A stretch of 64,000 nt of DNA from Pseudomonadota bacterium (GTDB lineage Bacteria > Pseudomonadota > Alphaproteobacteria > Rickettsiales > UBA6187): the NCBI GenBank assembly GCA_027620075.1, contig JAQCEY010000006.1, forward strand, positions 62,001 to 126,000, in the 5' to 3' direction. The notes beneath the pieces are model-generated. The model worked only from the letters and a program-made list of their open reading frames with translations. It was not told the DNA's origin and searched no databases. The translations under genes and the position numbers were made by a program. This document shows positions 8,136 through 16,839 of this stretch, piece by piece (the first letter of the stretch is position 1; the number at the start of each line of letters is the position of its first letter).

Positions 8136-8251
8136 ATATCATACATTATGAGTTTTTCTCATGCACGACGCAAAATAACTCGTTTGCGCTAATAAATCAA
8201 ATAAATCATATTTGTCTATACAAACTATACACACAAAAAAAGAGAAACGTC

Positions 8252-8665
8252 ATGCAACCATTCCACCTTGCAATAGCATCAAATGATCTGGACAAAAGTA
8301 AGAAATTCTATTCCCAGTTATTGGGCTGCACTATTGGTCGCTCAAGCAAAAAATGGATAGATTTTAACTTCTTTGGTCACCAACTATCAGTCCACTTAAA
8401 GCCGGAAGAAACCACTAAAGCTCAAAACAACAAAGTTGACGGCAAGTCTGTTCCTGTCAGGCATTTTGGTATAGTGCTTGACTGGGCGAACTGGCTTAAG
8501 CTTGCAAAAGAACTCGAAGAACAAAATATGGATTTCATTATAGAGCCTTATATAAGATTTGAAGGAAAACCCGGGGAACAGGCAACAATGTTCTTCTATG
8601 ACCCTAGCGGTAATGCATTGGAGTTCAAATCTTTTAAAGATGAATCAATGTTATTTGCGGCATAA
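8252..8665 (+). CDS. VOC-family (glyoxalase/dioxygenase fold) protein
   Basis: The protein of 137 residues starts MQPFHLAIASNDLDKSKKFY, the typical beta-alpha start of a vicinal-oxygen-chelate protein. It ends with the FYDPSGNALEFKSF motif that supplies the C-terminal metal-binding glutamate. Candidate metal ligands are His5, a central histidine (RHFGIVL) and that glutamate. The start at 8252 is chosen because upstream codons in the frame lie within the LysR gene and its promoter. The substrate is unknown; it may be controlled by the divergent LysR regulator. Its stop codon abuts a 72-bp MITE, which therefore forms its 3' flank and possibly its terminator. Confidence 0.85.
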   Translation: MQPFHLAIASNDLDKSKKFYSQLLGCTIGRSSKKWIDFNFFGHQLSVHLKPEETTKAQNNKVDGKSVPVRHFGIVLDWANWLKLAKELEEQNMDFIIEPYIRFEGKPGEQATMFFYDPSGNALEFKSFKDESMLFAA

Positions 8666-8672
8666 AAATATA

Positions 8673-8744
8673 AGCAGTGTTCAATAAGGTAGATTCTGTC
8701 AAAAAATACGATTTTTACGAAATCTATATTTATCGAACACTGCT
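8673..8744. mobile_element. 72-bp MITE with 8-bp target duplication
   Basis: The ends AGCAGTGTTC and GAACACTGCT are inverted repeats that continue imperfectly inwards (AATAAGGTAGATT against AAATCTATATTTAT). The element is bordered by AAATATA-containing direct repeats: AAAATATA at 8665-8672 and again at 8745-8752, consistent with an 8-bp target-site duplication. It encodes nothing and lies exactly between the VOC gene stop and the next gene's stop. The inner part of the arm (GTTCAATAA...TAG) resembles the 22-base inverted repeat inside the 38.6-kb element. Confidence 0.7.
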
Positions 8745-8754
8745 AAAATATACG

Positions 8755-9195
8755 TTACAAAATTGCTTTTAACTTTTTTGCTACTTCGTTGTATTCCTCT
8801 TTATTTTCTTCTTTTAGGGTTTTCAGACCGGCAATAAGCTGCTCGACATTGCCGTTACATACTTTTTGCAGACGTTTTTGTTTTTTAGTTTCCTCAATTT
8901 TAGTTGCCATTTCCTTAAACTCTTTAACAGCGTCTTTTTGCTCTTTGTTCAAAGAAGCGGTAGAAGGCAAAGTTTCTATTACGGCTTCTAAAGCATATAT
9001 TATTTTGCCAAGCTGCATACCGTAGCCGGCAACACCTTCAATTATAGCGGCTTCAGTTGCCGGAGCTTCCGATTTATAGTTGGTTATGTTTATAAGGCTT
9101 GCGGAATTATTTCCCCATTGCTCACCCCACCATTGCCAAGGATTGATAGCCTGCGTTACATCTCCTGAAAAAGGACTTTTAAATTTAGCGTTCAT
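8755..9195 (-). CDS. Small helical orphan protein
   Basis: I do not recognise this 146-residue protein. The N-terminus has a compact motif, SPFSGDVTQAINPWQWWGEQWG, rich in aromatic residues. The remainder looks like two or three amphipathic helices ending in a strongly charged, coiled-coil-like segment (KEEYNEVAKKLKAIL). There is no signal peptide or membrane span. The organisation (short aromatic head, helical tail) recalls phasin-like granule-binding proteins, but no motif proves that. An inverted repeat lies in its 5' leader. Confidence 0.6.
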   Translation of the reverse strand: MNAKFKSPFSGDVTQAINPWQWWGEQWGNNSASLINITNYKSEAPATEAAIIEGVAGYGMQLGKIIYALEAVIETLPSTASLNKEQKDAVKEFKEMATKIEETKKQKRLQKVCNGNVEQLIAGLKTLKEENKEEYNEVAKKLKAIL

Positions 9196-9208
9196 ATTTT
9201 TTTACCCC

Positions 9209-9259
9209 CAGAATGCTTTTAAAAATCGGAAAGTTCCGTCTAATCGGCGGAACATTCTG
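9209..9259 (-). promoter_or_regulatory. Stem-loop in the leader of the 8755-9195 gene
   Basis: Outer arms CAGAAT/ATTCTG (9209-9214, 9254-9259) enclose inner arms GTTCCG/CGGAAC (9233-9238, 9248-9253), lying 14-64 bases upstream of the start. It could be an RNA leader structure or an operator. Confidence 0.35.
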
Positions 9260-9308
9260 TAAAGAATTATAAAATTATAGCAAATTAATATAAACACAAT
9301 AGGGATTT

Positions 9309-10019
9309 TTACTTGGAAAAAACTTTTGGGTTAAAAGCCTTTTCGCTCCCTTCTTTTAAAGACTCCTGCCATTTTTCGGGATTACCTAAAAATCCTCCGC
9401 CATTTAGGACTTCATCTTTAATCTCTTTTTCAAAATCTTTTTCTGTAAAATTTACAGGTGACTCAACACCGCGTAACCCTCTGGTAAAACTGTCTATAGG
9501 GCTTTTTTCCGAGTATCTTCGGACTACCCTGTTAACCCACGTTTTTTCATTTGATGCCTCGGTTTCGGGAACATAGACACGCTTTTTAAACGAACTTAAA
9601 CTTTCATCATCAAATACGGTTTGACCTGATTCTTTTAACTTTTCTTTGACTTTACCTACCATTTCCTGAACAAGTTCGGGGTTATTGGCATTATCTTTAT
9701 AAACAGCAGACTCACGCAACGCTTGAGAAGTTTTTTTATAAAACTCCTCATCAAGAACGCTTTTTTCTACTAATTTCCCGTTTTCATTTGCAAGATTATA
9801 GCCGTTAGCAAGAAGCGTTTCGTTGACTGTTGCAATAATTGACCTTTTTCCGTCTTTTCCGGAACTTTTATAATAAGGTTTTAATTGCTCTAAAAAATTT
9901 CTGTAATCTCTATTACCTTCTTTTTTATTGGTATCCCCACCCCTTCCTTTTAATATAATCCGTTCTTTTATAATTTTATCGGTATCGCCGTTTCTATTTG
10001 ATTTATCCGTGGATTTCAT
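9309..10019 (-). CDS. Orphan protein with a stramenopile-type DUF6824-like domain
   Basis: Residues about 20-104 of this 236-residue protein follow the pattern I know from the DUF6824 domain that is expanded in diatoms and other stramenopiles. The pattern includes LKGRGG at 23-28, TN at 30-31, GN at 35-36, an aromatic/Arg pair, KPYY at 47-50, a basic I-A-T-V helix, and KTSQALRE at 96-103. The C-terminal half is charged and unfamiliar. There is no signal peptide. The domain's function is unknown, though its basic character suggests nucleic-acid or nuclear association (inference). In a bacterium this points to acquisition from, or mimicry of, a eukaryotic host. A full domain search would settle it. 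Confidence 0.65.
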   Translation of the reverse strand: MKSTDKSNRNGDTDKIIKERIILKGRGGDTNKKEGNRDYRNFLEQLKPYYKSSGKDGKRSIIATVNETLLANGYNLANENGKLVEKSVLDEEFYKKTSQALRESAVYKDNANNPELVQEMVGKVKEKLKESGQTVFDDESLSSFKKRVYVPETEASNEKTWVNRVVRRYSEKSPIDSFTRGLRGVESPVNFTEKDFEKEIKDEVLNGGGFLGNPEKWQESLKEGSEKAFNPKVFSK

Positions 10020-10194
10020 GATTATACACTCCCTATGCTGCTTTTAATATCTTCCGAAAATATGGAGGTATTATTTATAAATCGTCTAAAAGTCAAGTAT
10101 TTGTAACTAAAAAAACTTAATTATTTGCAACAGCTTGCAATTAGTCATCAATAATGCTACATGTAAGAATCATTTAATATTGACAGCAAAATAA

Positions 10195-10905
10195 ATGCAT
10201 AAATATTTCAATCCGGGAAAATTCGGCAGGATTGCGGACAGGGTTCTTCCTTTTTCGGCGGGTCTGACGGCTATTTTGATGATATCGGGATTATACTGCG
10301 CCCTTATAGGATCTCCACCTGATTATCAGCAGGGGGAATCCGTTCGCATCATGTATATACATGTTCCTGCGGCAACTATGGCATTGGGTGTTTATACCTT
10401 CATAGCGTTAGTTTGTGCGGCATCACTAATATGGAAAAACCCTTTGTCCGACATGATAGCTATATCGTCAGCTCCCATAGGGGCAGGTTTCACCATAATT
10501 TGTCTTATTACAGGTTCGCTTTGGGGCAAACCTATATGGGGAACTTGGTGGGTATGGGACGCACGTCTTACTTCCGTTTTGATATTGCTCTTTTTCTATC
10601 TTGGCTATATGGCACTTTATAACGCCTATGATGACAGAAGGCGTGCAGGACAGACCTCGGCAATTTTGGCATTGGTAGGTTTTATAAACGTACCTATCGT
10701 AAAATTTTCCGTTGACTGGTGGAACACGTTGCACCAGCCTGCGAGCATAGTTCGCATGGGCGGACCTAAGATAGACCCTTCTATGATGACACCTTTGATA
10801 ATAATGTTTTTTGCGTTTATTTCGTTCTTTATAACCGTGTTAATATTAAGGATAAAAGTTGAAATTTTATCACTAAAACAAGAAAGATTAAATTTAGGTA
10901 AATAA
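10195..10905 (+). CDS. ccmC: Haem exporter membrane protein CcmC
   Basis: CcmC is the integral membrane protein that presents haem to CcmE in system I cytochrome c maturation. The 236-residue protein has six predicted membrane segments. It carries the periplasmic tryptophan-rich signature GKPIWGTWWVWDARLTS, with flanking histidines in YIHVPAA and NTLHQPAS as haem ligands. No ccmA, ccmB or ccmD lies next to it; scattered ccm genes are typical of Rickettsiales. fdxA follows 68 bases downstream in the same direction. Confidence 0.95.
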   Translation: MHKYFNPGKFGRIADRVLPFSAGLTAILMISGLYCALIGSPPDYQQGESVRIMYIHVPAATMALGVYTFIALVCAASLIWKNPLSDMIAISSAPIGAGFTIICLITGSLWGKPIWGTWWVWDARLTSVLILLFFYLGYMALYNAYDDRRRAGQTSAILALVGFINVPIVKFSVDWWNTLHQPASIVRMGGPKIDPSMMTPLIIMFFAFISFFITVLILRIKVEILSLKQERLNLGK

Positions 10906-10973
10906 ATTCCTTTACATCGGTGCAATAAGAATATAAACCACAAAATATTGAAGAATTTAATTCCGGAGATATT

Positions 10974-11309
10974 ATGACGTACGTTGTTACAGAAGATTGT
11001 ATCATGTGCAAATACTCGGACTGTGTAGAAGTGTGTCCTGTTGACTGCTTCTATGAGGGCGAGAATATGTTGGTTATCAATCCCGATGAGTGCATTGATT
11101 GCGGTGTGTGTGAACCTGAATGCCCGATTGAAGCTATTCAGCCCGAATCCGAAGAAAACATTCAATGGCTTGAGCTAAATCGTGAATATTCGCAGCAATG
11201 GCCTAGCATAACTCAGAATAAAGACCCTATGGAAGAAGCCGAAGAGCATAAGGGCGAGGCTAATAAATACGAAAAATACTTTAGCGAAAACCCCGGTAAA
11301 GGCGATTAA
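10974..11309 (+). CDS. fdxA: Seven-iron ferredoxin FdxA
   Basis: This 111-residue protein is an electron carrier with one [3Fe-4S] and one [4Fe-4S] cluster. Cysteines sit at 9, 17 and 50 for the three-iron cluster and at 21, 40, 43 and 46 for the four-iron cluster, exactly the FdxA spacing, with extra cysteines at 12 and 25. The acidic C-terminal half (residues 52-111) with the [12 protein letters not shown] motif is also characteristic. The ATG is preceded by GGAGAT. A terminator follows about 30 bases after the stop. Confidence 0.95.
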   Translation: MTYVVTEDCIMCKYSDCVEVCPVDCFYEGENMLVINPDECIDCGVCEPECPIEAIQPESEENIQWLELNREYSQQWPSITQNKDPMEEAEEHKGEANKYEKYFSENPGKGD

Positions 11310-11340
11310 TCGCTAAAAGTTATTAAATATGAATATTAAG

Positions 11341-11369
11341 AAGGGGCGTTTAAAAAACGCTCCTTTTTA
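11341..11369 (+). terminator. Rho-independent terminator after fdxA
   Basis: GGGGCGTTT and AACGCTCC arms form a GC-rich hairpin around an A-rich loop, followed by TTTTT. Confidence 0.8.
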
Positions 11370-11410
11370 ATATTTTAGTTTATATATGTATGAGTTTTTC
11401 ATTTTCTATT

Positions 11411-12202
11411 TTACTTATAAGGCGGACAATGCAAACCTTTCGGCGATTCGGTAAATAGCTCGAAACCGTCCGATGTTACTGCTAAACTATGTTCAAACTG
11501 GGCGGACAGGGATTTGTCCTTAGTCCACACCGTCCAGCCGTCTTTTCCGCTCAAGGTTGTTTGCCAGCCTCCGGCATTTACCATAGGCTCTATGGTAAAG
11601 AACATGCCTTCTTCCAGCACCATGCCTTCACCTGCCTTGCCGAAATGCATTACGGAAGGGGCGGTGTGAAATATTTTACCAAGCCCGTGACCGCAATAGT
11701 CACGCACTACCGAGTAATTATGTTTTTCAACGAAGGTCTGAATGGCATGACCTATATCACCAAGCGTATTGCCGGGCTTTACCTTTTCAATGCCCAGCAT
11801 CATAGCGTCATATGTGACCTGACATAATCTTTTGGCTTTTATTGAAGGCTCTCCGACAAAAAACATACGGCTTGTATCGCCGTGCCAGCCGTTTAGCTTT
11901 GCCGTTACGTCAATATTTACGATATCGCCGTCTTTTAACTTCTTGTCGCTTGGAATCCCGTGACATACGACATGGTTTACCGATGTACATATTGATTTCG
12001 GGAAGCCTTTATAGCCGAGCGGGGCAGACTCGGCTCCGTTTTCAACGGTCATTTTATGACACAGGTCGTTAAGCTCGTTAGTGGTAACACCGGGTTGTAC
12101 ATAATCGACTATATAATCAAGCACACGTGCAGCAAGATTTCCTGCTTTTCGCATTGATTCAAAGTCTTCGTTAGTGTGTATAGTAATTTGTTCTTTAGCC
12201 AT
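11411..12202 (-). CDS. map: Methionine aminopeptidase, type I
   Basis: Map removes the initiator methionine from nascent proteins. The 263-residue protein shows the pita-bread-fold metal ligands in order: the two aspartates in NIDVTAKLNGWHGDTSR, the histidine in GHGLGKIFH, the glutamate in FTIEPMV and the glutamate in QFEHSLAVT. The length is normal for the bacterial type Ia enzyme. It is divergent from the cinA-like gene across a 95-base spacer that contains a perfect 13-base inverted repeat. Convergent with fdxA. Confidence 0.96.
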   Translation of the reverse strand: MAKEQITIHTNEDFESMRKAGNLAARVLDYIVDYVQPGVTTNELNDLCHKMTVENGAESAPLGYKGFPKSICTSVNHVVCHGIPSDKKLKDGDIVNIDVTAKLNGWHGDTSRMFFVGEPSIKAKRLCQVTYDAMMLGIEKVKPGNTLGDIGHAIQTFVEKHNYSVVRDYCGHGLGKIFHTAPSVMHFGKAGEGMVLEEGMFFTIEPMVNAGGWQTTLSGKDGWTVWTKDKSLSAQFEHSLAVTSDGFELFTESPKGLHCPPYK

Positions 12203-12210
12203 TTTGATAA

Positions 12211-12278
12211 GTTATTAGTTGCAAGTTTAAAGTTACAAGTAGTAATATAGCCAAAAACCAGAGCATGCAACTAATAAC
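12211..12278. repeat. Perfect 13-base inverted repeat between map and the cinA-like gene
   Basis: GTTATTAGTTGCA (12211-12223) is repeated in inverse orientation as TGCAACTAATAAC (12266-12278). It sits in the divergent promoter region and may be an operator pair or a decayed palindromic element. Confidence 0.5.
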
Positions 12279-12297
12279 GAAAAAAGAATACTAAAAT

Positions 12298-13029
12298 ATG
12301 ACAAACAATTCTCCGACGGCGGCACTTCTTATTATAGGCAATGAAATATTATCCGGCAGAACTCAGGACAAAAACCTTAACTATATTGCAAAAGGTTTGG
12401 GTGAGGTCGGTATCAAATTTATGGAAGTCAGGGTCATACCGGATATTCACCTGACTATCATAGACACCTTAAACGAAATGCGGGCAAAATTTGATTATGT
12501 GTTCACAACGGGCGGTATAGGCCCGACCCATGATGATATTACGGCAGAATGTATCGCAAAGGCTTTTGGGGTAGAGCTTAAAGTTAATGAAGAATATTAT
12601 AAAAAAATATATGAATATTATAAAGGCGAACTAAACGAAGGGCGTATTAAGATGGTAACATTGCCCGATGGGGCAGTGCCGATAGCCAACCCGATAAGTA
12701 CCGCTCCGGGGTTTTATATACAAAACGTATATGTTATGGCAGGCATTCCCAACGTTATGCAGGCAATGTTTGATGCGGTAAAAGGGACTTTAAAACATGG
12801 TGCGGTAGTCCTGTCAAAAGAAATCCGGATATATGCCTCTGAAAGTAAAATAGCGACTCCTTTAAGTAAGCTGCAAGATGAATATGATAATGTGGAGATA
12901 GGCAGCTATCCTTTCGTTGAAGATAATAAAATAGGGGTTATTCTTGTGTTCCGTTCATCTGATGAGGCGGCTTTAGATGAGTGTTTAGGCAAGATGAATA
13001 CTGTTTTGCAAAGAAGTAAAATTGCATAA
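12298..13029 (+). CDS. CinA/MoaB-type molybdopterin-binding-domain protein
   Basis: A 243-residue protein matching the N-terminal domain of CinA (competence/damage-inducible family). The motifs are IIGNEILSGRTQDKN near the start and FTTGGIGPTHDDIT, the phosphate/cofactor-binding loop of the MoCF fold. The nicotinamide-nucleotide amidase domain of full CinA is missing, so this is the short form common in alphaproteobacteria. Its biochemical role is unsettled; nucleotide pyrophosphatase activity has been proposed for relatives. It probably shares a regulatory region with divergent map. Confidence 0.88.
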   Translation: MTNNSPTAALLIIGNEILSGRTQDKNLNYIAKGLGEVGIKFMEVRVIPDIHLTIIDTLNEMRAKFDYVFTTGGIGPTHDDITAECIAKAFGVELKVNEEYYKKIYEYYKGELNEGRIKMVTLPDGAVPIANPISTAPGFYIQNVYVMAGIPNVMQAMFDAVKGTLKHGAVVLSKEIRIYASESKIATPLSKLQDEYDNVEIGSYPFVEDNKIGVILVFRSSDEAALDECLGKMNTVLQRSKIA

Positions 13030-13158
13030 TATTAAAATTAATTAATATAACTAATTTTAAAAAACACTTTCTTTCACACTTAAATTATCTATAACTTCTC
13101 ATATAGCTTTTTCATTAATGCTATAAAAACACTTGTAGCTAATTGTAATTACATACAA

Positions 13159-13189
13159 TGTCAGACCATGAAATAAATTCAGAATGACA
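13159..13189 (-). repeat. Degenerate REP-like hairpin unit
   Basis: The minus strand reads TGTCATTCTGAATTTATTTC then ATGGTCTGACA. This aligns with the GTCAT-headed hairpin at 38594-38620, sharing GTCAT and CTGAATTTATTTC. The stem is spoiled on one side, so it looks like a decaying copy. It lies in the 237-base cinA-topA spacer, in which I see no gene. Confidence 0.5.
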
Positions 13190-13266
13190 TGAGTACAAGA
13201 GTAAAAGATATACTAATTTTAAAAAGTTTTTTAAAGAATAACTAGTGTAAGGAATAGTTTTTTTAT

Positions 13267-15798
13267 ATGAATCTGGTAATTGTAGAGTCACCGGCTAAAG
13301 CCAAAACAATCGAGAAATATTTAGGTAAAGATTATAAAGTGCTGGCATCTTTCGGGCATGTGGTAGACCTGCCTTCAAAAGACGGCTCTGTTCGTCCTGA
13401 TGAAGATTTTGCAATGGATTATCAGATATCCGATAAATCAAAAAAACATGTGAAAGCACTAGTTGATGCCGCCAAAAAATGCGATGCCATATATCTGGCA
13501 ACTGACCCCGACCGTGAAGGCGAAGCTATTTCGTGGCATGTGGTGGAAGTGTTATTGCAAAAAAAAGCCATTAAAAAATCTACACCCGTACATCGTGTAG
13601 TATTCCATGAAATCACTAAAAAAGCCGTAACTTCTGCGGTTGCTAATCCACGCACATTGGATATGGATTTGGTGAACGCACAGCAGGCAAGGCGTGCTTT
13701 GGATTATTTGGTCGGTTTTACTTTGTCACCGGTATTATGGAGAAAGCTACCCGGTAGCCGTTCGGCGGGGCGTGTTCAATCCGTAGCCTTACGTATTATC
13801 TGTGACCGTGAAAATGAAATAGAAGAATTTAAATCCAGAGAATACTGGGATATAAAGCTGGGCTTAAAGACCTCTGCCTCAGAGGATTTTATAGCACGTA
13901 TAACGCATATTGACGGTAACAAGCTTGACCAGTTCGATATAGTAACGGAAAAAGCCGCAGGCGATATCGTAAAAAAACTGGAAACTAAAGAATATATTGT
14001 TGACACTTTAGAGAAAAAACAGGCAAGGCGCAATCCGCAGCCGCCTTTTACCACCTCTTCACTGCAACAGGAAGCCTCAAGAAAGCTCGGCTTCGGAGCA
14101 AAAAGGACTATGAGCGTAGCGCAAAAGCTATATGAGGGAATTAACTTAGGCGGTGAAACAGTCGGTCTTATAACCTATATGCGTACTGACGGCGTTACCG
14201 TATCGCAGGACGCTATTTATGCTACAAGAGAACTGATAGGCAAGAACTACGGTGATAAATATGTGCCTGCTAAACAAAGGCACTATGCCACAAAAGCCAA
14301 GAACGCTCAGGAGGCACACGAAGCTATCCGCCCGACAGACTCAAAAAGAACTCCCGAACAGGTGTCCGGGTTCCTAGATGATGACCAGAAGAAGCTATAT
14401 GATCTTATATGGAAGCGTATGGTAGCATCACAAATGGAATCTGCCGTTCTTAATCAGGTGGTAATAGATATAAAATTACAGGACGGCTATGCCGTTGCAA
14501 GGGCGAACGGTTCAACTATCGCATTTGACGGTTTTTATAAAGTCTACCGTGAGGGGCGTGACGACGATAAAGACGAGGAAGGAAGGATATTACCTTCGAT
14601 GGAAGTAGGTGAAAAATTAGGCTTAAACGAAGTTACGCCGGAACAGCATTTCACACAGCCGCCGCCAAGATATACCGAAGCATCTTTAGTCAAAAAACTC
14701 GAAGAACTCGGCATCGGAAGACCTTCTACCTACGCAAGTATTATATCTGTCTTGCAAGACAGGGAATATGTAAGGATAGATAAAAAAAGATTCTTTGCAG
14801 AAGACAGGGGGCGTATAGTAACGGCATTTTTGAAAAGCTTCTTTAGCCGATATGTCGAATATGATTTTACCGCAAAATTAGAAGATGAACTTGACCATAT
14901 CTCGGCAGGTGAGCTTGAATGGAAAGCTATGCTGCGTGCGTTCTGGACGGATTTTAATTCTAATATTGAAAGCGTAAAGGAATATAAGTTAAGCGATGTA
15001 ATTCATGAGCTTAATATATTGTTGGGTAGCTGGTTATTCACTAAAGATGAAAAGGGCGAGATAGACAGAGGTTGTCCCAAATGTGACGGCGGTCATCTGA
15101 GCCTGAAATTAGGTAAGTTCGGTGCATTCTTGGGCTGTTCTAACTATCCTGAATGTAATTACACACATCAGCTAGGCGGCTCCGAAGAAGAAAAAGCAAG
15201 CGGTGCATCGGACGTTTTTGAACCTAAGATGTTGGGGGTTGATAAAGAATCAGGTCTGGACATATTGGTTAAAAAAGGCCCGTACGGTTTATATCTTCAG
15301 CTTGGTGAGCCTGAAGATAAAAAAGAAAAACCCAAAAGGGTATCAATTCCTAAAATGTATGCACCGGACGATGTCACTTTAGATATAGCAGAAGGCTTAT
15401 TGTCTTTGCCAAGGCAGGTAGGTAAACACCCCGATACCGGAAAAGTCATAGCGGCGGGAATCGGTATGTATGGCCCATATGTCAGGCATGACGGTAAATA
15501 TACATCTTTAAAGGAAGATGACCCTGTTACTATAGGAATAAACAGGGCGGTTACCCTAATCGCCGAGAACCAAAAAGGTGCTAAAAAAACCGAGCCGTTA
15601 CGTGTTGTCGGAAAACACCCCGATAACGGCAAAGATATAGAGATTTTTGACGGTAAATACGGCCCTTATGTCAAAAATGAAAAAATAAATGCTTCGCTTA
15701 CTAAAGATATGACTGTTGAAGACGTAACTGTTGAACAGGCGGTGGAACTTCTTGCTAAACAAAAAGATAAGAAGAAGTCAAAAAAAGGCAAAAAATAA
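13267..15798 (+). CDS. topA: DNA topoisomerase I
   Basis: Type IA topoisomerase relaxing negative supercoils, 843 residues. The TOPRIM domain is at the N-terminus (NLVIVESPAKAKTIEKYLG; acidic triad around TDPDREGEAI). The catalytic tyrosine is Tyr304 in GLITYMRTDG. A single four-cysteine zinc finger (CPKCDGGHLSLK...GCSNYPECNY) follows the catalytic core. The tail contains repeated GKYGPYV-type topoisomerase C-terminal repeats and a lysine-rich end, as in alphaproteobacteria. It starts with an ATG after a 237-base spacer. Confidence 0.97.
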   Translation: MNLVIVESPAKAKTIEKYLGKDYKVLASFGHVVDLPSKDGSVRPDEDFAMDYQISDKSKKHVKALVDAAKKCDAIYLATDPDREGEAISWHVVEVLLQKKAIKKSTPVHRVVFHEITKKAVTSAVANPRTLDMDLVNAQQARRALDYLVGFTLSPVLWRKLPGSRSAGRVQSVALRIICDRENEIEEFKSREYWDIKLGLKTSASEDFIARITHIDGNKLDQFDIVTEKAAGDIVKKLETKEYIVDTLEKKQARRNPQPPFTTSSLQQEASRKLGFGAKRTMSVAQKLYEGINLGGETVGLITYMRTDGVTVSQDAIYATRELIGKNYGDKYVPAKQRHYATKAKNAQEAHEAIRPTDSKRTPEQVSGFLDDDQKKLYDLIWKRMVASQMESAVLNQVVIDIKLQDGYAVARANGSTIAFDGFYKVYREGRDDDKDEEGRILPSMEVGEKLGLNEVTPEQHFTQPPPRYTEASLVKKLEELGIGRPSTYASIISVLQDREYVRIDKKRFFAEDRGRIVTAFLKSFFSRYVEYDFTAKLEDELDHISAGELEWKAMLRAFWTDFNSNIESVKEYKLSDVIHELNILLGSWLFTKDEKGEIDRGCPKCDGGHLSLKLGKFGAFLGCSNYPECNYTHQLGGSEEEKASGASDVFEPKMLGVDKESGLDILVKKGPYGLYLQLGEPEDKKEKPKRVSIPKMYAPDDVTLDIAEGLLSLPRQVGKHPDTGKVIAAGIGMYGPYVRHDGKYTSLKEDDPVTIGINRAVTLIAENQKGAKKTEPLRVVGKHPDNGKDIEIFDGKYGPYVKNEKINASLTKDMTVEDVTVEQAVELLAKQKDKKKSKKGKK

Positions 15799-15891
15799 TC
15801 AGCGATTGACAATTTTTATTGTGCATCTTAAAAGGTTAATTATTATTAACATTCCCATTTTTTTTGGGAACTATAAGAAAAGAGTAATTAG

Positions 15892-16458
15892 ATGCACACA
15901 CAGTTACAATCTAACAAAAGAAAATTTGAAGAAGAAAAGAAAGAAGAATCAGCACAACCCGACCAAAATGGACGGAAAGAATCTCTATTGCAAAAATCCG
16001 ATTATATAAAAACTAATCTGCCAAAAGAAGGGAAGCATGTTACCATGTTAAAAGAAGCTTCTTCTGTATCGGCTTCTCAAAGGAAAAGCCGTTCCGTTTT
16101 AAATGAAGATGACCTGAGTTTAATATATAATTATGTCTTAAATGACGGAAAAGACTCAAACGGAGAAAATATAAAATTGACCCATGCACAGAGGGTTTTC
16201 TATAAAGGCTCTGTATCGGACTCATTTGCGTATATGCAGCAAGTTGTCGGTAACCGGACTCTTGATTATGACAATATAGAAAAAACATTACAATTTGCCG
16301 AAGATAAAACAAAAGAGTCAAAAGCGGCATATAAAGAAGGCAAAATGGAAATTGCTCTTGCTACACTTGTAGACAGTAATGTTTTGAAAGAATTAGCACT
16401 GGGTAAGGCACAGAATAATAGCTTATGCGGTCAGATAACAAACGTTATGGCTATATAA
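15892..16458 (+). CDS. Orphan charged protein
   Basis: I do not recognise this 188-residue protein. The first 70 residues are highly charged and probably disordered (many Lys, Glu, Gln). The remainder is predicted helical, with a moderately hydrophobic C-terminus (LCGQITNVMAI). There is no signal peptide or catalytic motif. It sits alone 93 bases downstream of topA and ends three bases from the convergent HIT gene. Its composition resembles the other orphan genes here, which are effector candidates by context only. Confidence 0.55.
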   Translation: MHTQLQSNKRKFEEEKKEESAQPDQNGRKESLLQKSDYIKTNLPKEGKHVTMLKEASSVSASQRKSRSVLNEDDLSLIYNYVLNDGKDSNGENIKLTHAQRVFYKGSVSDSFAYMQQVVGNRTLDYDNIEKTLQFAEDKTKESKAAYKEGKMEIALATLVDSNVLKELALGKAQNNSLCGQITNVMAI

Positions 16459-16461
16459 AGA

Positions 16462-16839
16462 TTACCGTTCCAACTTGTCAGACTGTAAAAGACCGCCGAG
16501 TTTTTTACCGCCTAATATGTGAACATGAAAATGTGGCACTGCCTGATTTGCGTCTGCCCCATGATTGCTGATAAGGCGGTATCCTGTTTTATCCAGCCCG
16601 AGTTCGGCGGCTATTTCCCTTACTTTGGCAAAGAAGCCGGCTACCCTATCAGGGCTTGAATTGGCTACAAAATCGTCAAATGAAACATACTGACCCTTGG
16701 GAATAACCAGAACATGTACGGGTGCGGCAGGTGCTATATCTTTAAACGCAAAAACATCATCATCGCTATATACTTTGTCGCAAGGTATCTCGCCCCTGAT
16801 TATTTTTGCGAAGATATTATCGTTATCATAGCTGTGCAT
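16462..16839 (-). CDS. HIT-family nucleotide-binding hydrolase (HinT-like)
   Basis: A 125-residue purine-nucleoside phosphoramidase-type protein. The histidine triad is visible as HFHVH near residue 103. Upstream hallmarks are IFAKIIRGEIPCDKVYSDDDVFAFKDI and the HVLVIPK strand. Its start overlaps the 3' end of hisE by 14 bases, so it is probably the last gene of the hisA-hisF-hisE unit. The physiological substrate in bacteria is not clear; related enzymes remove AMP from lysyl-AMP or phosphoramidates. Confidence 0.93.
   Translation of the reverse strand: MHSYDNDNIFAKIIRGEIPCDKVYSDDDVFAFKDIAPAAPVHVLVIPKGQYVSFDDFVANSSPDRVAGFFAKVREIAAELGLDKTGYRLISNHGADANQAVPHFHVHILGGKKLGGLLQSDKLER

Noticed and set aside
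8081..8251. Upstream extension of the VOC gene
   Set aside because: It runs through the 5' part of the LysR gene and the divergent promoter, and carries no family motif.
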